A stretch of DNA of 64,000 bases from NCBI RefSeq assembly GCF_021391495.1, contig NZ_CP090063.1, positions 3,286,001 through 3,350,000 of the forward strand, in the 5' to 3' direction. Source of the DNA: Amycolatopsis acidiphila (lineage in GTDB: Bacteria > Actinomycetota > Actinomycetes > Mycobacteriales > Pseudonocardiaceae). The notes under the pieces are model-generated. The model was not told the origin of the DNA and searched no databases. It was given only the letters and a program-made list of their open reading frames with translations. The translations under genes and the position numbers were made by a program. Shown here piece after piece: positions 57,387-64,000 of this stretch (position 1 is the first letter of the stretch; each line of letters starts with the position of its first letter).

Positions 57387-60300
57387 TCAGACGGCGCTGT
57401 CCACCGGCACCTCGCGTAGCTGTTCCCGGGCCTGCGCGAGCGCCGCACGGTAACGGTCCACGTTGTCGAGTTTGATCCGCTCGTAGCCGCGGACCAGGTC
57501 CGGGAGCTCCGCGAGGCGGACGGCCACGGGCAGCGTCACCGGGCTCAGCAGGTCCAGCGACTCCAGCACGGCTTCCCGGTACTCCGCGATCAGCGCCCGC
57601 TCCACCTTGCGCACGCGCGCGTAGCCGAAGAGGTCCGCCGGAGTGCCGCGGAGCCTCCTCAGTCCTTTCAGGACTCGCAGCGCCGGGCGCGCCGACGGGC
57701 CGAGCGCGATCTTCCGCCGCATGCCCAGCACCCGCAGCACCGGCGGGTGCAGCCGGTTGGCGTAGCGGGCGGACGGGCCGAACGTGGCCGCCAGCTCGGC
57801 CTGGAACGCGGGCGCCAGGGACAGCCGGGCGACCTCGTACTCGTCCTTGTAGGCCATCAGCTTGTGCAGGTACCGCGCCACGGCCTCGGTGAGCACGGCC
57901 GACCCCGGCGCCGCGGCGTCCTCGGCCGCATGGACCCGCGCGACGAACTCGGCGTATTCCTTGGCGTAGCGCGTGTTCTGGTAGCCGATGAGGTCCGAGA
58001 CGCGCGCCCGCACGAGCTCCGCCACCGCTGACCCGCCCGGCAGCCCGGCCGCCGCCGCGAGTGGCGCGGCGGCGGCCGGGTCCACGGGTTCGGTCCGGAC
58101 ACCCCCGTCTTCGAGGAGCCCGCGCACCGCGTCCGGGTCGGCGATCGCCTGCCGTCCCCGGCGCAACGCCTGGATGTTGGCCTCCACGGCGGTGCCGTTG
58201 AGCGTGATGGCCTGTTCGAGCGCCGTCGCGTCCAGCGGAAGGGCGCCGGTCTGCAGCGCCGCGCCGACCAGGATCATGTTCGCGTACTGCTCGTCCCCGA
58301 ACAGCCGGTCGGCGAGCCTGCCGGCGTCGAGGTAGGCGCTACGCCTGCTGGCCTCGTCGATCGCCGCGCTGATCCGCGCGTGCGGCGGGAACCGCGCCGT
58401 CGTGTCCACGACCATGCGTCCGGTCGGCACCTGCGTGCTCGACACCACGGCGACGGTCCGGTCGGCGGAGGCGACCGCGAGGTTCGCCGGGTCGGCCGCC
58501 ACCACCACGTCGCAGCCGAGGTAGAGGTCGCAGCTGCCGCGATGCAGCTTCGCCGTGCGCGGCGCGGGCGCGGCGCTCACCTTCAGGTCGGAGATCACCG
58601 CGCCGCCCTTCTGCGCCAGCCCCGTCTGGTCGAGCGTGCGGACCGACCGGCCTTCGAGAACCGCCGCGGTGGCGAGCACCTGGCTGATGGTCACCACGCC
58701 GGTCCCGCCGACACCGCAGATGCGCAGGGCGAAGTCGGTGCCGGGAACGCCCGTGGGGGCCGGAAGCGCGTCCGCAGGCAGGTCCGCCACCCGGGCCCGG
58801 CGCTGCGTTCCGCCCGGCAGCACGGTGACGAACGACGGGCAGTCCCCTTCGAGGCACGAGAAGTCGAGGTTGCACGACGACTGGTTGATCCGGGTCTTCC
58901 GGCCGAACTCCGTCGCCACCGGCTGCACCGACAGACAGTTGGACTTGCTGCCGCAGTCGCCGCAGCCCTCGCAGATCCGCTCGTTGATCATGACGCGGGC
59001 GGCCGGTGCCGCCAGCTTGCCCCGCCGCCGCTTGCGCCGCTTCTCCGCCGCGCACTCCTGGTCGTGGATCAGGACGGTCACGCCCGGCACCGCGGCCAGC
59101 TCCCGCTGGACGTCCGGAAGGTCCTCGCGCGGCCGGACACGCACCCCGGCGGGCAGCGACCGCCCGGCCAGCCGGCCCGGGTCCTCGGTGGTGATCACCA
59201 CCCGCTCGACGCCTTCGGCCAGCAGGAGTCCGGCCAGCCGCTCGACCGGCAGCGCGCCCACCGCGTCCTGGCCGCCGGTCATCGCGACCGTCGAGTTGTA
59301 CAGCAGCTTGTAGGTGACGTTCACCCCCGCCGCCACCGCGGCGCGCACGGCGAGGCTGCCCGAGTGCAGGAAAGTGCCGTCACCGATGTTCTGCACGAAG
59401 TGCTGCTCGTCCAGGAAGGGGGCCATCCCGATCCACTGCGCGCCCTCGCCGCCCATCTGGGTGAGGCCGACGACGGTGCCGACCCTGTCCGGCTCCATGA
59501 ACAGGACCATCGCGTGGCATCCGATGCCCGCGCCGACGAGCGAGCCGTCCCGCACCGCGGTCGACGAGTTGTGCGGGCAGCCGGAACAGAAGTACGGGGT
59601 GCGGGTCACGAGCGGCAGGGAGATCTGTGCCGTCCTGGCCCGCGCGCGCTCCCGCTGCCAGGCCCGCACCGGCTCGAGGCCGAGGTGCTCCAGCGCCGAC
59701 GCGAGCCCGACGGCGACGGAGTCCGCGTCCAGCTCGCCCGTTTCGGCGAAGAGCCGGCTGCCCTTGGCGTCGCGCTTCCCGACCACCGACGGCGCGCCGG
59801 TGCGCCCGTAGAGGATCTCCTTGACCGCGGTCTCCAGGAACGATCGTTTCTCCTCCACCACGACGATCTCGTCGAGGCCCGCGGCGAACTCGGTCACGAT
59901 CCCGGGTTCGACCGGGTGGACCATCCCCAGTTTGAGCAGGCGGATCCCGTGCCGCGCCAGTGCCGCCTCGTCCAGGCCGAGCAGCTCCAGCGCCTGCCGC
60001 AGGTCGAGGTAGGTCTTGCCGGCGGCGATGACACCGACCCGGTCGGACGGTCTACTGTGGACGATCGTGTTGAGCCCGCTGTGCCGGGCGTAATCGAGCG
60101 CCCGCGGCAGCCGGATCTCGTGCAGGCTGCGTTCCAGCGCCATAAGGTTCGGCCCGAGCAGCTGCGAGCTCGGCCGGTGTGCGCTGGGCCCGAGCTCGGC
60201 GAAGACCGCGGGAAGTGCCGCCCGGCGCACCACCGCGGTGCTCGCGCCGTCCGCGACGGCGGTGGCCATCTTCAGCGCCGTCCACACCCCGCTGAACCTC

Positions 60301-60878
60301 GACAGGTACTGCGCGTGCAGGCCGAACTCGACGACCTCCTGCGAGTCGGCGGGATACAGCGTGGGGATGGCGAGGTCGGCCAGGGCGGCCTCCGACGCAC
60401 CCGGCACGGTGGAGGACTTCGCACCGGGGTCGTCGCCGACGAGGGCGACCGCGCCGCCGGCCGGGCCGGTCCCCACCAGGTTGGCGTGGCGCAGCGCGTC
60501 CGACGCCCGGTCCAGGCCCGGGGCCTTGCCGTACCAGATCCCGGTGACCCCGTCGCAGGACAGCGAGCCGACCTCGCCGGCGAGCTGGCTCCCCAGCACC
60601 GCGGTGGCCGCCAGCTCCTCGTTGAGGCCGGGCTCGTGCCGCACCCCGGCGGCTGTCAGCAGATCGCGTTGCCGAGCCAGCTCCAGGTCGTAGCCCGCCA
60701 GGGGAGACCCTTCGTAGCCGGATACGAAGGTCGCCGTCGTCAGCCCGGCACCGCGGTCGCACGCCGAGCGCTCGAGCAGGGTCCGGACCAGCGCCTGGAC
60801 ACCGGTCAGGTAGATGGTGCCCTCGTCCCGGACGTACTTCTCGCGCAGGGAGAACGGTGCGCCGCTCGGTGTCGCCAT
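57387..60878 (-). CDS. Indolepyruvate ferredoxin oxidoreductase, fused alpha-gamma-beta form
   Basis: Thiamine-diphosphate and iron-sulfur enzyme of 1,163 residues, the single-chain form of IorA/IorB. It oxidatively decarboxylates aromatic 2-oxo acids such as indolepyruvate or phenylpyruvate to acyl-CoAs, passing electrons to ferredoxin. Visible: start YVRDEGTIYLTGVQALVRTL, PFCSGCPHNSST-type TPP region (FCSGCPHNSS), GDGTFLHSG, the cluster motif CEGCGDCGSKSNC and a second Cys set (SCLEGDCPSF), then the gamma domain RICGVGGTGVVTISQV. ATG 60876-60878 with a GAGGGGGG RBS is chosen over the longer frame. It is divergent from an Lrp-type regulator, which probably controls it in response to an amino acid. 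Confidence 0.9.
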   Translation of the reverse strand: MATPSGAPFSLREKYVRDEGTIYLTGVQALVRTLLERSACDRGAGLTTATFVSGYEGSPLAGYDLELARQRDLLTAAGVRHEPGLNEELAATAVLGSQLAGEVGSLSCDGVTGIWYGKAPGLDRASDALRHANLVGTGPAGGAVALVGDDPGAKSSTVPGASEAALADLAIPTLYPADSQEVVEFGLHAQYLSRFSGVWTALKMATAVADGASTAVVRRAALPAVFAELGPSAHRPSSQLLGPNLMALERSLHEIRLPRALDYARHSGLNTIVHSRPSDRVGVIAAGKTYLDLRQALELLGLDEAALARHGIRLLKLGMVHPVEPGIVTEFAAGLDEIVVVEEKRSFLETAVKEILYGRTGAPSVVGKRDAKGSRLFAETGELDADSVAVGLASALEHLGLEPVRAWQRERARARTAQISLPLVTRTPYFCSGCPHNSSTAVRDGSLVGAGIGCHAMVLFMEPDRVGTVVGLTQMGGEGAQWIGMAPFLDEQHFVQNIGDGTFLHSGSLAVRAAVAAGVNVTYKLLYNSTVAMTGGQDAVGALPVERLAGLLLAEGVERVVITTEDPGRLAGRSLPAGVRVRPREDLPDVQRELAAVPGVTVLIHDQECAAEKRRKRRRGKLAAPAARVMINERICEGCGDCGSKSNCLSVQPVATEFGRKTRINQSSCNLDFSCLEGDCPSFVTVLPGGTQRRARVADLPADALPAPTGVPGTDFALRICGVGGTGVVTISQVLATAAVLEGRSVRTLDQTGLAQKGGAVISDLKVSAAPAPRTAKLHRGSCDLYLGCDVVVAADPANLAVASADRTVAVVSSTQVPTGRMVVDTTARFPPHARISAAIDEASRRSAYLDAGRLADRLFGDEQYANMILVGAALQTGALPLDATALEQAITLNGTAVEANIQALRRGRQAIADPDAVRGLLEDGGVRTEPVDPAAAAPLAAAAGLPGGSAVAELVRARVSDLIGYQNTRYAKEYAEFVARVHAAEDAAAPGSAVLTEAVARYLHKLMAYKDEYEVARLSLAPAFQAELAATFGPSARYANRLHPPVLRVLGMRRKIALGPSARPALRVLKGLRRLRGTPADLFGYARVRKVERALIAEYREAVLESLDLLSPVTLPVAVRLAELPDLVRGYERIKLDNVDRYRAALAQAREQLREVPVDSAV

Positions 60879-61120
60879 GTACTGGCCCCCCTCGTGGGTG
60901 TCGCGCTGTCGCGGGCGCCGCTGCTCGGCTGATCTCCTGGCTGCAGGAGAGCGACCGTCACCTGCGGATGCACGAACCGTAACGGTGAAGTGCGCCGTTG
61001 CGGCAAGAGATCGAAGGAATGCTGGACCAGTTGTACAGTAGCGTCCGTCGGCCGGACCGCCGTGAGTGTGCCACTGGTTCACGTCCGCCGTCCGCCTGAC
61101 CCTGCCGAGAGGACACCGCC

Positions 61121-61600
61121 GTGGCACGAGAGCTGGACGCGACGGACCTGGCCATGCTGCGGTTGCTGACCGAGGTCCCGCGGGCCGGGGTCCGCGAGTT
61201 CGCGCGGCGGCTCGGCGTCGCCCGTGGCACCGCCCAGGCGCGGCTGGACCGGCTGATCCGGGAGGGGGTGGTGGCCGGCTTCCAGCCGCAGATCTCGCCG
61301 GCGGCGATGGGCTTCACCGGGCTGGCGTACGTGCACGTCCACCTGGCACAGGGGCGGCTGGAGGAGAGCAGCCTGCTGCTGGCGAAGATCCCGGAGATCC
61401 TCGAGCTCAACTCGATCGCCGGCGAGGGCGACCTGATCTGCCAGGTCGTCGCCCGCGACAACCCCGGGCTCGAAGCGGTGCTCCAGCGCATCATCGAGAC
61501 GCCGGGGGTGGTGCGCACCCGGGCGGAGATCGTGCTGCGCCGCCGGATCGAGCCGCGCATCCGGCCGCTCATCGACGCGCTGGCCGAGGGCACCGCCTGA
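61121..61600 (+). CDS. Lrp/AsnC-family regulator
   Basis: Protein of 159 residues: N-terminal HTH (LDATDLAMLRLLTEVPRAGV, FARRLGVARGTAQARLDRLI) and a C-terminal ligand domain with AYVHVHLAQG and NSIAGEGDLICQVVARDN, the position of the effector loop. GTG start with GAGAGGA (61106-61112). It lies divergent from the indolepyruvate oxidoreductase across a 242-base gap, so an aromatic amino acid is a sensible guess for its effector. Convergent with the HEPN-like gene. Confidence 0.87.
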   Translation: MARELDATDLAMLRLLTEVPRAGVREFARRLGVARGTAQARLDRLIREGVVAGFQPQISPAAMGFTGLAYVHVHLAQGRLEESSLLLAKIPEILELNSIAGEGDLICQVVARDNPGLEAVLQRIIETPGVVRTRAEIVLRRRIEPRIRPLIDALAEGTA

Positions 61601-61609
61601 CCCCCGGCG

Positions 61610-62224
61610 TCACGGCCCGGTCCGGCCCCTGGCGTCCGGGTAGCTGATGACCTCGATGCAGATCCGCAGCCAGTACGCCAGGTCCGGCCCGGTGAGCACG
61701 ACGCGGTTCGGGTGCGCCGCGCTGGCGTGGTTGCGCATGAACCGGATGTGGTCGAGGTCGTGGAACTCCGCACCGGTGATGAGCCCGGTGTCGCGGGCCG
61801 CGCGCAGCAGGTGCACGTCGTCGATCCGGCCGAGATCGGACGCGTCCCTCAGGTGCTTGCGCAGGTAGCTGTTCCCTGCCGCGACCTCGAAGAAGTACTG
61901 GAGATCGGACCGCGCCACGCGGCGGTGCAGCTCGTTGACCAGCTCGTCCCACAGGTAGTTCAGTGCCGCGTCGAACAATCCGACCGCGGCCGCCGCGACC
62001 ATCTTGCTGATGTAGTGCGAGCGCGCCAAGGTGTCGGGGTCCAGGCCGGCCAGGACGCCGGCCAGGCCGGCCAGCATCGTGTGCCGCTCGCTCACGTCGG
62101 TGAAGACCTGGTCGACCGGCAGACCGGCCCGCACGAGCTGCTCCCGCACGATCAGCTCGACCCGCCCCAGGTCGGCCGGGGCGGCTTCGCCGTGCGGCGG
62201 CGGAGCCGGAACGATGTCGGTCAC
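61610..62224 (-). CDS. HEPN-domain-like protein of unknown function
   Basis: All-helical, probably cytosolic protein of 204 residues starting at GTG 62222-62224. The C-terminal half has DLDHIRFMRNHASAAHPNRV: R-N-x5-H in a helix, the Rx4-6H signature of HEPN ribonucleases, preceded by a helix bundle (LFDAALNYLWDELVNELHRR). HEPN proteins often act as RNA-cutting toxins or defence effectors. No nucleotidyltransferase antitoxin is next to it. Family assignment is from the motif only. Confidence 0.6.
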   Translation of the reverse strand: MTDIVPAPPPHGEAAPADLGRVELIVREQLVRAGLPVDQVFTDVSERHTMLAGLAGVLAGLDPDTLARSHYISKMVAAAAVGLFDAALNYLWDELVNELHRRVARSDLQYFFEVAAGNSYLRKHLRDASDLGRIDDVHLLRAARDTGLITGAEFHDLDHIRFMRNHASAAHPNRVVLTGPDLAYWLRICIEVISYPDARGRTGP

Positions 62225-62500
62225 CCGGTCAAGAGTAGACGGCGGGCCCCGGGCCGATGTCCCGCGCCGACGAGCGCCATGGCCACCAGGAAGAGGAGCG
62301 ACGGCCTGGCCCGGCCCGGACAAGCCCGAGACCCGGCCGCGGCGTTCCGCCGGGACGTGGCCGGGCAGGAGCGCGAGCAGGACGGCCGGGGGCAGCACAC
62401 CGGTGAGGAGCCGGGGGCGACGGATGCCCGGCCGCCACGTGGTGCGGTCGGAGACACGCCCGGCACCCACCGATGTGTCCATGTCGGACTCGGTGATACC
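62221..62500 (-). pseudogene. MFS transporter remnant in the gap upstream of the HEPN-like gene
   Basis: Two pieces in different frames read like a late MFS segment: LLTGVLPPAVLLALLPGHVP, AERRGRVSGLSGPGQ in one and RPSLLFLVAMALVGAGHRPG with ARRLLLTG and a stop at 62221 in another. The 'P..RRG.VSG..G.G' loop is typical of DHA2-type transporters. No intact gene remains. The rest of the 465-base stretch up to 62690 shows nothing recognisable. Confidence 0.5.
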
Positions 62501-62689
62501 GGTGTGCACCGCGTTGCCGAGGTCGCCGTGGTCGGAGAACTACCCGTGGTCGTCGGTGCAGATCACGTCCGCCCTGGCGAAGAGTCATCGACCCCTTCCT
62601 CCCGCCGGGGATGACATTGATCCTATGTGGACGGAGGACCTGGGCCGTCTCGCAGCGACGCGGGGAAAGCGCTTACGGAAGGGCCCGGA

Positions 62690-63124
62690 TCACTCGTCGC
62701 GCCATCGGTTGTTGAGGAAGGCGTCGTCGTCCTCCTCGATGTCGTCCGCCCGGGTGCGGGCCCGGCGCGGCGCGCGCTCGGGCGCCGGTGCGGGCCGTGG
62801 CGGCGCGGGAGCGACCGGCTGCACGAACGACTGTGGCGTGACCGGTGCGGACTCCTCCGCCTCGGACTCGGCCAAGCCCTCGGGCTCGAAGTCCATCTCC
62901 TGCACCGCGTCCGGCCGCGGCTCCTCCTCGCCGGCCTCCCGCCGGCCCAGCTCGCGCCGGTGCTGGACGTACCGCTCGGCGGCCTGGGCCTGCTTGGTCA
63001 TGTACTCGTGCGCCTCGGCCTTGATCGCCACGGCCTGCCGCTGGTGCAGCGCGCGCCGGTCGGCCTGCTCGCGGACCAGGCCCGCCATGGTGGCCTTCAG
63101 CTGCTGGATCTCGTCGGTGACCAT
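62690..63124 (-). CDS. Coiled-coil protein, possibly ESX-associated
   Basis: Protein of 144 residues. The first ~75 residues (MVTDEIQQLKATMAGLVREQ, AVAIKAEAHEYMTKQAQAAE) form a probable coiled coil; the rest is acidic and Pro-rich, ending in a charged tail (DDIEEDDDAFLNNRWRDE). ATG 63122-63124 with GAGGAGGA upstream. It starts 22 bases after the larger Asp/Gly-rich gene on the same strand, so the pair is cotranscribed. I do not recognise a family; in this order such small coiled-coil genes often stand near type VII secretion genes, which would lie beyond the right edge. Confidence 0.65.
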   Translation of the reverse strand: MVTDEIQQLKATMAGLVREQADRRALHQRQAVAIKAEAHEYMTKQAQAAERYVQHRRELGRREAGEEEPRPDAVQEMDFEPEGLAESEAEESAPVTPQSFVQPVAPAPPRPAPAPERAPRRARTRADDIEEDDDAFLNNRWRDE

Positions 63125-63146
63125 CTGTTCCTCCTCGGCACGCCGC

Positions 63147-64000
63147 TCAGCCGCGGCGCTTGGCCGGCTTCTCGTCGTCGTCCAGCGAACCGATGATGCG
63201 TGGTCCCGGCTTCTCGCCACCGTCGAAGATACCGCCGTCGATCCGGTACGCCCGCGAGCCGCGCTCCTGGTTCTCGCCGCCGCCGCCCGCGCCCATGCCG
63301 CCCATCCCGGACATGCCGGACATGCCGCTCATCCCGCCGCCCGGCTGGGCCGCCGCCGCGGCGACGGGTGCGCCGGCGGGCTGGGCGCCGAGCGCTGCCG
63401 CGTCCGCGCCGGGCGAGCCGACGCCGGTCTGCACGCCGGTGGCCAGCGACGCGGGCTCGCCCGGCGAGCCCTGCACCGAACCCACGCCCGCACCGGCGAG
63501 ATCGCCCGTGGACGGTGCGGTGCCGCCGCCGGCCAGGTCGTCACCGCCCGCGCCGGGGTCCGGCAGGTCGGTGTGCGCAGCCGTGAGGCTCTCGGGCGTC
63601 ACCGGGGTATCCACGCCGTCCGGGCCGGCACTGTCCGAAGAGGACTCGCCGGTGGCGTCGTCGTCGCCCAGGGTGTAGGTCGTCGGCGTGCCCTGGCCGT
63701 CGTCGACGGTGACGACCGTCGGGCCGTCCGCACCGTCGGGACGCTCCGCGGTGATCTTGAGGTCGCCGTCCTGGATGTGGATCTTGCCGTCCGGGCCGGG
63801 CTGGTAGGCGCCGTCCGGGCCCTTGCCGTCGGTCCCGGCCGCGCCGTCCGCTCCCGCTCCGGGGTCGGCGCCGTTCGCCGTGTCGTCCGGCCAGTCGAGC
63901 TTGAAGTCCTTCGGCGTGCCGGACCCGTCGTCGACGCTGATGTCCATCTTCCCGTCGGAGTCGGGCTCGGTCATCTCGAAGGTCTTGCCGCCCTGCTCGA
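63147..64000 (-). CDS. Asp/Gly-rich repetitive protein (5' end outside window)
   Basis: The visible 284 codons are open to the right edge with no clear start (an ATG at 63974 is internal to coding-like sequence EQGGKTFEMTEPDSDGKMDI). It has repeated beta-like units of the form VTVDDGQGTPTTYTLGDDD / ISVDDGSGTPKDFKLDWPDD, then a low-complexity Gly/Ala/Pro part with MSGMSGMSGMGGMG (63296-63340), and a basic tail DDDEKPAKRRG. Probably a structural or secreted, WXG-associated protein; no enzyme domain is visible. Confidence 0.6.
   Translation of the reverse strand, partial: EQGGKTFEMTEPDSDGKMDISVDDGSGTPKDFKLDWPDDTANGADPGAGADGAAGTDGKGPDGAYQPGPDGKIHIQDGDLKITAERPDGADGPTVVTVDDGQGTPTTYTLGDDDATGESSSDSAGPDGVDTPVTPESLTAAHTDLPDPGAGGDDLAGGGTAPSTGDLAGAGVGSVQGSPGEPASLATGVQTGVGSPGADAAALGAQPAGAPVAAAAAQPGGGMSGMSGMSGMGGMGAGGGGENQERGSRAYRIDGGIFDGGEKPGPRIIGSLDDDEKPAKRRG

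Noticed and set aside
61045..61067. GGAC...GTAC...GTCC pattern before the Lrp gene as an operator
   Set aside because: Only the outer four bases and the centre are symmetric; the rest mismatches, so it is not a convincing palindrome.
1..64000. CRISPR arrays, tRNA/rRNA genes, insertion sequences, riboswitches
   Set aside because: Looked for regularly spaced direct repeats, tRNA-like tails, transposase motifs and conserved leader folds; none was convincing by eye.

Overview
The window is very GC-rich (roughly 70% or more), has strong G/C third-position codon bias, many GTG starts, and ATGA/GTGA stop-start overlaps. Its gene content is typical of an actinobacterium. The best guess is Pseudonocardiaceae, probably Amycolatopsis: the N-acylamino acid racemase at 41119 has catalytic residues at exactly the positions described for the Amycolatopsis enzyme (K163, D189, E214, D239, K263), and an EthA/EthR pair, Lrp, GntR, MarR and TetR regulators and an RHS protein fit. 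No rRNA, tRNA, CRISPR array, insertion sequence, riboswitch or replication origin was recognised.

Layout. 1-2 kb: an ethR-ethA divergon with a palindromic operator. 2.2-7.3 kb: a TetR regulator divergent from a translationally coupled MFS transporter / acyl-CoA ligase / phosphotriesterase-like hydrolase operon that ends in a strong hairpin. 7.4-11.1 kb: secreted lipase, an SRPBCC-acyl-CoA synthetase fusion and a methyltransferase. 11.4-16.3 kb: a 1,634-residue RHS polymorphic-toxin-like protein with no immunity gene beside it. 16.3-22.6 kb (minus strand): a catabolic operon of ketopantoate-reductase-like protein, mandelate-racemase-family enzyme, two decayed genes, LigJ-like hydratase, LigI-like hydrolase and MFS transporter, with a divergent TetR gene and a perfect inverted repeat between them. 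23.4-25 kb: PuuE-like hydrolase and two truncated pseudogenes at a deletion scar. 25.1-31.5 kb: a non-oxidative-decarboxylase-like amidohydrolase, a luciferase-like monooxygenase/FMN reductase pair plus a second luciferase-like enzyme, MarR, and a DyP peroxidase-encapsulin operon whose peroxidase carries a cargo-loading tail.

32-46.5 kb is the most unusual block: CitE-like lyase, a condensation-type acyltransferase lacking the HHxxxDG histidines, an AsnB-type amidotransferase with an altered oxyanion-hole motif, amidase, gamma-glutamyltransferase, aromatic-acid-type MFS importer, N-acylamino acid racemase, drug-type MFS exporter, GntR regulator, MaoC hydratase and a class III CoA-transferase. 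It looks like one island for making and/or breaking an amide- or N-acyl-linked acid, ending in a CoA-transferase / hydratase / lyase route for a branched C4-C5 dicarboxylic acid. Its substrate is unknown and this is inference.

46.5-64 kb: a phospholipase-C-like gene split from its Tat signal by a frameshift; a cell-envelope block (secreted double-psi-barrel protein, a three-module deacetylase-glycosyltransferase-acyltransferase membrane protein, a Pro/Thr-repeat anchored protein, a GH18-like lipoprotein); a doubly frameshifted metallo-beta-lactamase-fold gene; an SDR; a phytase-like esterase; an indolepyruvate ferredoxin oxidoreductase divergent from an Lrp regulator; a HEPN-like protein; and a coiled-coil/Asp-rich pair running off the right edge. 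At least eight gene remnants or frameshifted genes are scattered through the window. All product calls rest on reading the translations by eye and on remembered family motifs; no database search was run.
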